From: Dyadobacter alkalitolerans DSM 23607
GTDB lineage: Bacteria; Bacteroidota; Bacteroidia; Cytophagales; Spirosomataceae
Assembly (NCBI RefSeq): GCF_000428845.1
Contig: NZ_AUAS01000013.1
Span: 62,001-126,000, forward strand
DNA length: 64,000 nt
Direction of reading: 5' to 3'
This document shows positions 56,174 through 64,000 of the stretch, piece after piece. Position 1 is the stretch's first letter; the number at the start of each line of letters is the position of its first letter. Under the pieces are notes generated by a model. That model saw nothing but the letters and a program-made list of their open reading frames with translations. It ran no database searches and was not told the DNA's origin. A program made the translations under genes and the position numbers.

Positions 56174-57535
56174 TTATTTTTCAGTATAAAGTTCGCCTTT
56201 GGCTCTGCTCAGGTCCACTTTTGCGATCATCAGATCATATAATGCGGTGAAGTAATTGGTTTGAGCTTCTTTCAGGGAAGATTCCGCGTTGATCACCTCA
56301 ATGTTTGACCCAACACCTTCTTTGTATTTGATTTTCGAAACCCTTACAATTTCTTCGGCCAGCGTCAGGTTGCGCTTCTGCGTTTCCAGCGTTGCAAAGG
56401 CATTTTTAATGTTAATGCTCGCCTGGTTATTTTCCAGATCAATCGACTGTTTCAGCAATGTCTGGCTGTTTTTAACCTTGTCAATCGCGATCTTTTTCTG
56501 GTTAATCTGATATTTTTTTGAAAAACCGTCGAAAATCGGAATGTTCAGGTTGATCGCCAGCACCATGTTGGGAAACCAGTTGTTGGTAAATAATTGTGAA
56601 AATTTGTCTGCACCAGCATTGTATCCGTAGCCCAAAGAAGCCGATACACTAGGCAGGTAACCGCTCCTTACATTACGCAGATCAAGGCCGGCTAATTTTT
56701 CCTGTGTATTCAGCAACGAGTATTCAATGCGGTTTTCGTAGCTAAGTTCTGAGTTTGCAGATTCTGCTCTCAGCGAATCCACATTCACTGCATTAATGTC
56801 GTCGGTCAGCTTAATAGGCTCATTAGCAGGCATTCCCATTTGAAATTTCAACAGCGCATAACTAAGTTCGATGAGATTCTGGACCTTTTGACGTTCTGTT
56901 TGCAGGTTGTTGATCTGCACTTCCAAACGGTTTACATCCAGGAGCTCCACGAAACCGCTGGCATTCATCGCCTTGGTCTCACGCATGAGCGAATCCACGC
57001 GGGAAATGTTGAGGTCAAGTAGCTTGGCCCGTTCTTCTGCCACTTGCGCAGAATAATATGCTTTTGTAACCGCCTCTGCCACGGACACTTTCGATGAAGT
57101 TGTGCTTTTCTGCGCCAGTTCACGATAAGTTGCAGCAGCTTTCAGGCCAATAAAGTAAGAACCATTGAAAATAAGCTGGTTTAAATTAGCGGATGCTGCG
57201 CCCTGCCATGGAATACCGAATTCAAGAGCCGCAGGCGGGGCGTCCGGCGGGGTGTTGGGATCCAAACTGCCTCCGGGAAGGAAAAATCGCGGTATAATAA
57301 TGTTATTGGTTACGGAAACAGTTGCGTTTACCTGCGGCAGACCAGCCGCGCGGATTTCACCAATGCGTGCTTCGGCCGACGTTGCATCCAGTTGTGCATT
57401 TTTAATGTTCAAATTATGCTTGATCGCGTAATCCACGGCTTGTTCCAGGGAAAAATCCTGCGCGCGGAGCGGGCCGAAGCCGAGTAAAATCGCCAGCAGC
57501 ATCAGGCTGCGGAGTATTATTTGTTCATTTTTCAT
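56174..57535 (-). CDS. TolC family outer-membrane efflux protein
   Basis: The start at 57535 ('MKNEQIILRSLMLLAILLGF') gives 453 residues with a signal peptide ending near 'LRAQ'. It has the duplicated helical/barrel pattern of TolC channels ('LEQAVDYAIKHNLNIKNAQL'; 'YKEGVGSNIEVINAESSLKE'). The start overlaps the end of tetR by 11 bases, which suggests translational coupling. It is followed by the adaptor gene after 50 bases. Confidence 0.94.
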   Translation of the reverse strand: MKNEQIILRSLMLLAILLGFGPLRAQDFSLEQAVDYAIKHNLNIKNAQLDATSAEARIGEIRAAGLPQVNATVSVTNNIIIPRFFLPGGSLDPNTPPDAPPAALEFGIPWQGAASANLNQLIFNGSYFIGLKAAATYRELAQKSTTSSKVSVAEAVTKAYYSAQVAEERAKLLDLNISRVDSLMRETKAMNASGFVELLDVNRLEVQINNLQTERQKVQNLIELSYALLKFQMGMPANEPIKLTDDINAVNVDSLRAESANSELSYENRIEYSLLNTQEKLAGLDLRNVRSGYLPSVSASLGYGYNAGADKFSQLFTNNWFPNMVLAINLNIPIFDGFSKKYQINQKKIAIDKVKNSQTLLKQSIDLENNQASINIKNAFATLETQKRNLTLAEEIVRVSKIKYKEGVGSNIEVINAESSLKEAQTNYFTALYDLMIAKVDLSRAKGELYTEK

Positions 57536-58151
57536 GGGTATTGATTTCAATTGCTGATCTGTCTTTTATGGTGTTGTAATATTCAAATCCTTTTTCCGAT
57601 AAAACGCCCCTCAAAAAGTGGAGCAGGAACTGCATCTGGGTATGCATCATGTTAAATTTTTTCTGCGGAAAAATAGTCGGGTCAAAAGCCATAACTATCT
57701 GTTCTATACGAAGCAATGCAAGTACATCTACATCTATATCAGGCCTGTAAAGCCCCTGTTCAATGCCGGTAATCAAGTTCTCGCGAATGCTTTTGAGCAG
57801 GAATTCATGTTTATATGTTTCAAATTGCTCCCACGCCGTCGGATAATATTTTTTCAGGTCGTAAAGCAAAGCCGGGTTCATGTTGGAAAGCGTGTCCCGC
57901 ATTTGTGCCGATGCATACATCATTTGCTCGATCGGGTTCGCTGCTTTCTCATCCAGTTTCTCCATTTCGCACTTTTGATCCATAATTTCATTTTGGATCA
58001 CCAATGCCAGAATGGCCTCTTTGTCGGAATAATGCTGGTAAATGGTCCGTTTTGAAATCCCCAGATCTTTGGCAATATCATCCATGGTAACGCTCTTGAT
58101 TCCATAGCGCCAGAATAGATTTAGGGCTGATTTTATAATTCGCTCTTTCAC
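57525..58151 (-). CDS. TetR/AcrR family regulator of the efflux operon
   Basis: The 208 residues start with the TetR helix-turn-helix ('MDDIAKDLGISKRTIYQHYS', about 22-41). The helical ligand-binding domain has no recognised specificity. It is the first gene of the operon it probably represses. The short palindrome CTAAG-aaaa-CTTAG upstream is a candidate operator. Confidence 0.93.
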   Translation of the reverse strand: MKERIIKSALNLFWRYGIKSVTMDDIAKDLGISKRTIYQHYSDKEAILALVIQNEIMDQKCEMEKLDEKAANPIEQMMYASAQMRDTLSNMNPALLYDLKKYYPTAWEQFETYKHEFLLKSIRENLITGIEQGLYRPDIDVDVLALLRIEQIVMAFDPTIFPQKKFNMMHTQMQFLLHFLRGVLSEKGFEYYNTIKDRSAIEINTHEK

Positions 58152-58495
58152 GAAAGCAAATTTGAAATATTAACTCGAAATAAACTAAGAAAACTTAGAA
58201 AATGCTGAAAGTTTTCTGCCGTTCCCTATGTGCTTGCATTCAGACGGTTAGGATAGCATACCAGCACTGAGAAGCTCAAAAGTAGGTCCGTATTGTCTGT
58301 TTGACCAATCAAAAACTTATTAAGCGGAAAATTTCAGGTATGAACTTGGCAAATCCCCAGATAAAATGCGCCGGTGAGGGAATGATTTACATCTTGCTGA
58401 TGTTTGGAAATGACACATATTCTGACCAATTTTCGGGTCTTTTGTCTTAGTTATTAACTTCCAATTCACTAATTGCTATCGCGACAAACAAATCA
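58152..58495. promoter_or_regulatory. Divergent intergenic region with a candidate TetR operator
   Basis: This 344-base region separates the efflux operon from the arginine decarboxylase gene. At 58185-58198 the palindrome CTAAG-AAAA-CTTAG lies about 35 bases before tetR. It overlaps a wider inverted repeat GAAAACTT/AAGTTTTC (58189-58196 and 58209-58216). I see no gene in it and no clear TAnnTTTG element. Confidence 0.45.
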
Positions 58496-59977
58496 ATGAA
58501 AAGCTACATTGACCTGATTCAGCAGACATTCGAGTTTCCTACAATGGAATTCAATGTTGATAATAATGAGTTGCTGTTCAACAATGTACCACTGATGGAT
58601 ATCATCAAAGAACATGGTACGCCGTTAAAAATCAATTATTTGCCGAAAATAGGCGAGCATATCGAGAACGCAAACATGTTTTTTCGGAATGCTTTCAAAA
58701 GACATAATTACAAAGGAAGCTACACTTATTGTTATTGCACCAAATCTTCGCATTTCAGCTTCGTGCTGGAAGAGGCTTTGAAGCATAATATACATCTCGA
58801 AACTTCTTCGTCTTTTGATGTTCCCATTATCCGCGAATTGTATCGCCGGGGTAAGGTAACCAAAAACACTTACGTGCTTGCCAATGGTTACAAGCTGCCA
58901 CGTTACACGCAGTATCTCAGCGAGTTGATCAACGAAGGGTTCAATGTTATCCCCATTTTGGATAACCTCAAAGAAATTGAATCATACGAACAGCAGGTTA
59001 CAGCCGATACGGTCAATTTTGGGATGCGTATTGCAACGGATGAGGAGCCAAACTTTGCTTTTTATACGTCGCGTCTGGGGATCCGTTATAATGATGTGCA
59101 GCAGCTTTATAAGGAAAAAATTGAACCGAATCCCCGGTTTAAGCTCAAAATGCTGCATTTCTTCATTAATACGGGGATCAAAGACAGTGCTTATTACTGG
59201 AGCGAATTAACCCGGTTTATGTTCAAATACTGCGAAATGCAGAAAATTTGTCCTGAACTGGATTCCATCGACATAGGCGGCGGCTTGCCCATTCAGACTT
59301 CGTTGCAAGCAGGCTACGATTATCAGCAGATGATCGACGAGATTATTGAGAACATTCAGTGGATCTGTAACAAGAACAATGTTCCTGTTCCGCATATTTT
59401 CACGGAATTCGGCAGTTATACAGTGGGTGAAAGTGGTGCGGTTATCTATGAAATCATTGATAAAAAGCTGCAAAATGATAAGGAGCTTTGGTATATGATC
59501 AATGGCTCGTTCATCACGCAGCTTCCCGATTCTTGGGGCATGAACCAGAAATACATTATGCTGCCGATCAATAACTGGGATAGTCCTTATCAAAAGGTCA
59601 ATCTGGGTGGATTAACGTGTGATTCGCAGGATTTTTACAACAGCGAAATGCACAGCGCCGACTTGTATATGCCGATTTTTGAAGAGGATTCGGAAAAACA
59701 ATACATTGGATTCTTCCACACTGGCGCTTACCAGGAATCTCTGGGCGGTTACGGTGGCATTCAGCACTGCCTGATTCCGGCTCCTAAACACGTTTTGGTG
59801 GATAAGGATGAGGATGGCAAGATTGTAACGCGCGTTTTTGCAGAAGAGCAGAACAGCGATTCGATGCTTAAAATCTTAGGTTTCAAAGAAGAATCGTTTG
59901 TGGTTCCTGAAAAGAATGTCGGAACGGAAATGCAGCCGATCGACGAAGAGGAAGAATTGGTCGAAACAAAAATCTGA
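58496..59977 (+). CDS. speA: Biosynthetic arginine decarboxylase (PLP fold type III)
   Basis: The enzyme decarboxylates arginine to agmatine, the first step to putrescine and spermidine. The 493 residues show the type III barrel. The likely PLP lysine is K83 in 'YCYCTKSSHFSFV'. 'DIGGGLP' is near 262, 'FTEFGSYTVGESGAVIYEI' binds phosphate, and the C-terminal barrel has 'GGLTCDSQDFYNS' and 'FFHTGAYQESLGGYGG'. It is shorter than E. coli SpeA and resembles the Bacteroidota branch. It is transcribed alone. Confidence 0.88.
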   Translation: MKSYIDLIQQTFEFPTMEFNVDNNELLFNNVPLMDIIKEHGTPLKINYLPKIGEHIENANMFFRNAFKRHNYKGSYTYCYCTKSSHFSFVLEEALKHNIHLETSSSFDVPIIRELYRRGKVTKNTYVLANGYKLPRYTQYLSELINEGFNVIPILDNLKEIESYEQQVTADTVNFGMRIATDEEPNFAFYTSRLGIRYNDVQQLYKEKIEPNPRFKLKMLHFFINTGIKDSAYYWSELTRFMFKYCEMQKICPELDSIDIGGGLPIQTSLQAGYDYQQMIDEIIENIQWICNKNNVPVPHIFTEFGSYTVGESGAVIYEIIDKKLQNDKELWYMINGSFITQLPDSWGMNQKYIMLPINNWDSPYQKVNLGGLTCDSQDFYNSEMHSADLYMPIFEEDSEKQYIGFFHTGAYQESLGGYGGIQHCLIPAPKHVLVDKDEDGKIVTRVFAEEQNSDSMLKILGFKEESFVVPEKNVGTEMQPIDEEEELVETKI

Positions 59978-60051
59978 CCTTTGATATAAAGTTCTTTGAA
60001 TGAGTTCGTTATTAGTCCAACTAAAACGCTCATTCAAAGAATTATTTTTTA

Positions 60052-60059
60052 TATTTTTG
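60052..60059 (+). promoter_or_regulatory. -7 promoter element of the small lipoprotein gene
   Basis: TATTTTTG matches TAnnTTTG and lies 29 bases before the start codon at 60089. A clear TTTG at -33 is not seen. Confidence 0.45.
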
Positions 60060-60088
60060 CGGTGACAAAATTTTACACGAACAGGAAA

Positions 60089-60217
60089 ATGAAAAAGTTA
60101 TTACTTCTCCTTACTATTTGCGGTTCGCTTGCATTTGCATCTTGCACTAAACATGCTTGCCCGGCTTACGGTTCTAAGCAGAAAATAACGCAGCCAGTCG
60201 CAGCTGAAAGAGTCTAA
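60089..60217 (+). CDS. Tiny lipoprotein, 42 residues
   Basis: A longer frame exists, but the ATG at 60089 directly starts a lipoprotein signal ('KKLLLLLTICGSLAFASC') with acylated C19. Only 23 residues follow. A TATTTTTG promoter element lies at the right distance. Such tiny lipoproteins are common and mostly uncharacterised in Bacteroidota. The stop overlaps the end of the converging gmhB-like gene by four bases. Confidence 0.65.
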   Translation: MKKLLLLLTICGSLAFASCTKHACPAYGSKQKITQPVAAERV

Positions 60218-60744
60218 ATTTTACCTTCCAGGATTATTTTAGCTGCCTCAAACAAACTTACAGCAGCGAAATCGCCTGTTGAGGCTTCATTTTCGGGAAC
60301 AATCTGAATTGTTCTCACACCCGCATTTTTCCCAGCCTCCATATCCCTGTCCCGGTCCCCGATCATCCAGGACTGTGTTACATCTATATTATATTTCGCA
60401 ATCGCCTTTTCTAGCATAAGCGACCCCGGTTTCCTGGAAAGCGAAACGCCTGAAATGCTCGGGTGATACGGCGAAAAATAAAGGTCGTCCAATGCGTTAT
60501 CGGAGACTTTTTGCATCGCTTCGTGGATCGCATGAACATTATCTGCCGTGTAAAGTCCCTTTGCAATCCCCGCCTGATTTGTCACTACAATGAGCAGAAA
60601 TCCTGCTTTTTTGAAAGCTTTAAGCGCCTCTGGAACACCCTCGGGAATTACCAGTTTTTCCAGCTCGTATAAATAATCCGGGCAATCCTCATTCAGCACT
60701 CCGTCGCGGTCGAGGAAGATGCATTTTGTTTTGTGTGAAGACAT
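60214..60744 (-). CDS. gmhB: HAD-IIIA phosphatase, GmhB-like (heptose-1,7-bisphosphate 7-phosphatase family)
   Basis: The 176 residues have the HAD nucleophile motif 'FLDRDGVLNED' (D12, D14), 'VVTNQAGIAKG' and 'SWMIGDRDRDMEAGKNAGVR'. They match the GmhB length. GmhB dephosphorylates a heptose bisphosphate for lipopolysaccharide core or glycoprotein synthesis. The zinc-binding Cys/His loop of typical GmhB is not visible ('YFSPYHPSISGVSLSRKP'), so the exact substrate is uncertain. It is 12 bases downstream of hemE and probably cotranscribed. Confidence 0.8.
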   Translation of the reverse strand: MSSHKTKCIFLDRDGVLNEDCPDYLYELEKLVIPEGVPEALKAFKKAGFLLIVVTNQAGIAKGLYTADNVHAIHEAMQKVSDNALDDLYFSPYHPSISGVSLSRKPGSLMLEKAIAKYNIDVTQSWMIGDRDRDMEAGKNAGVRTIQIVPENEASTGDFAAVSLFEAAKIILEGKI

Positions 60745-60756
60745 AAAAAGGAGTGA

Positions 60757-61782
60757 CTAAGAAGAAAATTCTTTAACCGATTCGATGAAACAACGCACTT
60801 TATCGGGATCTGTGTCCGGGTAAACCCCGTGGCCCAGATTAGCGATATAGCGCTGGGTGCCAAATTGTTGCACCATGTTTTTCACCTCTTTCCGGATCTG
60901 GTCATACGAAGCATACAGCACACAAGGATCCAGGTTTCCTTGCAGCGTTTTGTTAGGAATCAGCTCGCGCGACTCGGCAATGTCCATGTTCCAATCCAGG
61001 CCAACCACTGAGCAGTTTAGCTCGCTAATCGCCTTCCGCGCGAAGAATGCGCCTTTGGCAAAAACTGTAACGGGCACTTCATCAATGGCGTCACAGATCT
61101 GCTTGATATAGGGCAAAGAAAATGTATTGTATTGCTCAGGAGATAGGATTCCGGCCCATGAATCGAAGATCTGGACCAGGTTAGCGCCTGCTACAACCTG
61201 CGCCTTGAGGTAAGCAATGGTGCTGTCCGTTATTTTCTGAAGTAATAAATGCGAGAATTCAGGATCCGCGTAAAGGTGTTTTTTGGCAACCGAGAAAGTT
61301 TTCGAGCCTTTGCCTTCTGTCATGTAACAGAAAATCGTGAAAGGCGCTCCCGCAAAACCGATCAATGGAACACGTCCGTATAGGCCTTCTTTTGTGAGCT
61401 TAATCGCATCCAGCACATATTTCAAATCCGTTTCCGGCTCCGCAATGTGCAGTCTGTCAAGATCTTGAATTGTATGAACCGTTGCAGGGAAAATTGGCCC
61501 GCTTTTTTCCACCATTTCATAGGGCAACCCCATCGCTTCTGGGATCACCAGAATGTCAGAAAATATAATGGCTGCATCAACACCCAGCAAATCAACAGGT
61601 TGCAATGTAACCTCAGCCGCCATTTCCGGCGTTGTTGCCAATTTTATAAAACTTCCGGCCTTCTCGCGAACGGCCCTGTATTCAGCCAAAATCCGGCCCG
61701 CCTGCCGCATCATCCAAACGGGCGTGCGTTCCGTTTTCTCCCCACGCGCTGCCCGAAGCAAAAGATCATTTTTCAATTTCAT
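60757..61782 (-). CDS. hemE: Uroporphyrinogen decarboxylase
   Basis: HemE decarboxylates uroporphyrinogen III to coproporphyrinogen III in haem synthesis. The 341 residues match the family length. The substrate-binding signature '[12 protein letters not shown]' is at residues 19-30, '[20 protein letters not shown]' near 70 and '[11 protein letters not shown]' near the C-terminus. It is followed by the gmhB-like gene on the same strand. Confidence 0.97.
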   Translation of the reverse strand: MKLKNDLLLRAARGEKTERTPVWMMRQAGRILAEYRAVREKAGSFIKLATTPEMAAEVTLQPVDLLGVDAAIIFSDILVIPEAMGLPYEMVEKSGPIFPATVHTIQDLDRLHIAEPETDLKYVLDAIKLTKEGLYGRVPLIGFAGAPFTIFCYMTEGKGSKTFSVAKKHLYADPEFSHLLLQKITDSTIAYLKAQVVAGANLVQIFDSWAGILSPEQYNTFSLPYIKQICDAIDEVPVTVFAKGAFFARKAISELNCSVVGLDWNMDIAESRELIPNKTLQGNLDPCVLYASYDQIRKEVKNMVQQFGTQRYIANLGHGVYPDTDPDKVRCFIESVKEFSS

Positions 61783-61844
61783 AGGGCAAAGTTAGGCAGA
61801 AAGCGGCAAGCCCACACCTTAATTTATCAAGAAAAGTGCATCGA

Positions 61845-62246
61845 TTACAACCGCTCGAAATTGCTGCTTCTGGAAGTGCAGCGAAAGGCAAATGGCCGTC
61901 GCTCTCGGCACAGCTTTCTGATCTCCTGCCAGCGTTTAATGATCTGTTCAACCATTTCCCAATAATGGTAGCCGTTTTTGGAAGGAGGGCTTAAAAAAAA
62001 GACACCAACCTGATGTTCTTTAAAAAGCATTCGCTGACTTTTTGTTCTGTGAATGTTCAGGTCCTGCGTAATGACTACTGCACCTTCCGCACCGATTTTA
62101 GGCAACCCTTCCTCGTCCAAAGCGCCTCTGCCAAAGACACTTATAATGGAAACAACCTCAAAGTCGGAACCAAGCGGTTTTTCTAAAATATCCAATGCTG
62201 ATGCGATGTGTGGGGAGATGTTTTCGTCTATATAAATCCTGGTCAT
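61845..62246 (-). CDS. PIN-like toxin (VapC45/DUF5615-type)
   Basis: The 133 residues begin with 'RIYIDENISPHIA', holding the acidic D7/E8 of PIN-like nucleases, and continue with 'GAVVITQDLNIHR' (D62). They end in a Cys/Arg-rich tail. It overlaps the upstream gene by four bases, so the two are translationally coupled. The pair resembles VapBC45-type toxin-antitoxin modules, in which the PIN-like protein is an RNase. The Ser/Arg-rich last 25 residues may be extra. Confidence 0.75.
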   Translation of the reverse strand: MTRIYIDENISPHIASALDILEKPLGSDFEVVSIISVFGRGALDEEGLPKIGAEGAVVITQDLNIHRTKSQRMLFKEHQVGVFFLSPPSKNGYHYWEMVEQIIKRWQEIRKLCRERRPFAFRCTSRSSNFERL

Positions 62247-62917
62247 GCCGCATGCTGATGATAGGAAATCGCATCTTTCACCTGGGCCTGTGTCAAGTCA
62301 TTAAGTCGTTGGATCACTTCAACTGGCTCGCCACCGCGGAATAAGTTGAAAACACTTTCGGAAAGAATATTGGTAGTGCCAATCACAGGCCGCCCAAACT
62401 GCCTTTTCGGATCAATTACAATGCTATGGTCTTTTCCTAGCGGAAAAAATCGCTCAGCAAGGTCATTCTTGTTGAAATCTATTTTCTTGCAAAAAGGCTC
62501 AAAAACCTCCTTAATAGTTATCTGTAAAGTCTCGTCAGCCTTGATTATTTCACCGACTTTACCCGTAAACAATACATGACGGCCGTCGGTAAATATATTA
62601 GACTTCGCAAATGGGTATTGCGTTTCAAATGTTTCGCTAAGCACATTGTGAGCCTTAATGATCTTTTGCGTAGTCACACCTTCCTGCCTAAGCTGGTAAA
62701 ATGCGAAGAACTCAATCAATGTATAGAAGTTCGTCACTAATTCACTTCCCGAACCGCTGGAAAATGGTTGTTGATGATGCTCTGCAAATCGATTGTTCCA
62801 ATATTCTTTAAGCCACCTTCTGACCTTCGGCTGAGGCAGGTTCAATATGGAGGAAATATCAGGAACGGTGTAAAGACCAGTTCCTAACCCAAATGTGGTT
62901 TGATTTTCGTAGGTCAT
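62243..62917 (-). CDS. DUF433-containing antitoxin-like protein (VapB45-type)
   Basis: The 224 residues have an N-terminal MerR-like helix-turn-helix ('YTVPDISSILNLPQPKVRRW', 16-35). The C-terminal DUF433 domain follows ('GRPVIGTTNILSESVFNLFR' near 175-195, 'EPVEVIQRLNDLTQAQVKDA'). The protein probably binds DNA and neutralises the PIN-like protein encoded by the overlapping downstream gene. No partner other than the PIN-like gene lies in the unit. Confidence 0.8.
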   Translation of the reverse strand: MTYENQTTFGLGTGLYTVPDISSILNLPQPKVRRWLKEYWNNRFAEHHQQPFSSGSGSELVTNFYTLIEFFAFYQLRQEGVTTQKIIKAHNVLSETFETQYPFAKSNIFTDGRHVLFTGKVGEIIKADETLQITIKEVFEPFCKKIDFNKNDLAERFFPLGKDHSIVIDPKRQFGRPVIGTTNILSESVFNLFRGGEPVEVIQRLNDLTQAQVKDAISYHQHAA

Positions 62918-63018
62918 TTTTTAAGAAATAGTGTGAAAATTGGTCTAAGTAATATCCAAACTTAAATCAATTTATAGACAATCCACGACTTGCGCGCACA
63001 GACTTTTCAAGCGGCATA

Positions 63019-64000
63019 TCAAAACCTAAAATTCACCCCAACCAGAAAATTCCTGCCGGCTTGCGGGAAGTAGAAATTCTCCTGCGTTAATGCGCCGCCT
63101 GCGAAATATCCGTACGTATATCCGTTGGATTCGTATTTTTCTTCCAGCACATTGTTGACGAGCAGGTTGAAGGAAATTTCGCGCGCCCAGCTTGGCCGGA
63201 TGGTCCAGGAAAGGCGCAGGTCGTTGGTGAAATAGGCGTCGAGTTTGCGGGTTTCGGACGAAGTGTTGTCGAGATATTGCTTGCTAACATATTTGCTTAG
63301 CAATGCTAGTTCCAGGTCTTTCCTGATAATGTAAGTTAGCTGGCTTCCGGCGATGGCGTTGGGCGAGAAAGAAATGTCGGATTTTCCGTGGTTGATTATG
63401 TTGTAATCGCCGGTGTCGTAATTAATGACATACTCGGTGAAATTATTGATCTTGTTTTGGCTGAACGTTGCGTTTACATTCCATTTTAAGGCTTTGCTCA
63501 ATGCAATGGCGCCTTCCAGCTCAATGCCCATGCGGTAACTTTTTGGCACATTTACTCGGATAGCGTTGCCCACGTCATTGATCTGGCCGGTTAATACGAG
63601 TTGATTTTTATAAGCCATCAAATAATAGTTCGCCGAGAAAGCCCAGATGCCGCGCTGCGTTTTGAAACCTGCTTCCACATTCTGCAGCTGTTCACTTTTT
63701 GGAAACAAACCAGCCGTCGATGAAGCAAAATCGTCCCGGTTAGGCTCGCGGTTTCCAACACTATAAGATGCATAAACCGAGCTTTGATCCGCCAATTGAT
63801 AGGTTAAGCCTGCTTTTGGATTAAAAAAAGAATAGGCCTCGTCCGTTGCCAGGGCGATCTGATCATTGTCCGTGCCCTTAATGTTGTGACTCACATTTCT
63901 GAACTGTAAATCGGCGAATGCATTGAGTTTGGGCGTCAGTTGATAGTAAACTTTTCCGTAAATGTTGAAATCCTTCTTAATGCCTTTGCTGTAATAATAT
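63019..64000 (-). CDS. TonB-dependent receptor, C-terminal part (truncated by window edge)
   Basis: The frame is open to the right edge, so the gene begins outside the window and the GTG at 63894 is internal. The visible ~326 residues are barrel strands of a TonB-dependent receptor ('FFNPKAGLTYQLADQSSVYA', 'SYSVGNREPNRDDFASSTAG', 'NVEAGFKTQRGIWAFSANYY'). They end in 'AGRNFLVGVNFRF' with the terminal Phe. The style fits siderophore or metal receptors; the ligand cannot be told. Confidence 0.9.
   Translation of the reverse strand, partial: YYYSKGIKKDFNIYGKVYYQLTPKLNAFADLQFRNVSHNIKGTDNDQIALATDEAYSFFNPKAGLTYQLADQSSVYASYSVGNREPNRDDFASSTAGLFPKSEQLQNVEAGFKTQRGIWAFSANYYLMAYKNQLVLTGQINDVGNAIRVNVPKSYRMGIELEGAIALSKALKWNVNATFSQNKINNFTEYVINYDTGDYNIINHGKSDISFSPNAIAGSQLTYIIRKDLELALLSKYVSKQYLDNTSSETRKLDAYFTNDLRLSWTIRPSWAREISFNLLVNNVLEEKYESNGYTYGYFAGGALTQENFYFPQAGRNFLVGVNFRF

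Overview
The window looks like a chromosome segment of a Cytophagales bacterium (phylum Bacteroidota), most like Dyadobacter or a close relative. The evidence is the gene order tRNA-tuf-tRNA(Trp)-secE-nusG-rplKAJL-rpoBC, TAnnTTTG-type promoters, the absence of clear Shine-Dalgarno sites, a SusC/SusD pair, LytTR/LytS two-component genes, a PF14905-type outer-membrane barrel and a remnant with a type IX secretion sorting tail. The genus is inferred from resemblance; no search was run.

Bases 1-14.6 kb are the conserved information-processing core: the end of an outer-membrane barrel gene, tRNA-Tyr/Gly/Thr, tuf, tRNA-Trp, secE, nusG, four ribosomal protein genes, rpoB (TTG start), rpoC and a DUF3467 gene. 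Bases 14.7-22 kb are accessory: a two-gene molybdenum hydroxylase (IorAB type), a secreted mutarotase-like protein, several small proteins and a BrkB/YihY membrane protein.

Bases 22-35.6 kb form a sugar-utilisation locus. A LacI regulator diverges from a run encoding a GH109-type NAD-dependent glycosidase, a NagB-type deaminase, an exported alpha/beta hydrolase, an exported Gfo/Idh/MocA oxidoreductase and the flavin transferase ApbE. SusC, SusD and a second, non-exported copy of the hydrolase follow. One palindromic motif centred on AACGTT lies in the lacI/GH109 intergenic region and, doubled, upstream of susC, so the LacI protein probably controls both transcripts. The Gfo/Idh protein next to apbE carries a D-G-V-T-G-A-T sequence that fits the ApbE flavinylation motif. 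This suggests a covalently flavinylated, exported Gfo/Idh enzyme and is the most interesting lead in the window.

Bases 35.6-49 kb hold a LytTR/LytS pair, a frameshifted outer-membrane barrel gene, another exported Gfo/Idh oxidoreductase, a NrtR-type regulator with a perfect palindromic operator in front of a very large ThuA / sugar dehydrogenase / PKD / cytochrome c / carbohydrate-binding fusion protein, and the decayed remains of a PorU2-like C25 peptidase gene. Bases 49-58.2 kb hold a BaeRF7-like protein, an array of tRNA-Pro 3'-part/terminator repeats beside an intact tRNA-Pro(GGG), and a tetR-tolC-MFP-RND efflux operon. Bases 58.5-64 kb hold an arginine decarboxylase, a tiny lipoprotein, gmhB-like and hemE genes, a VapBC45-like toxin-antitoxin pair and the 3' part of a TonB-dependent receptor gene.
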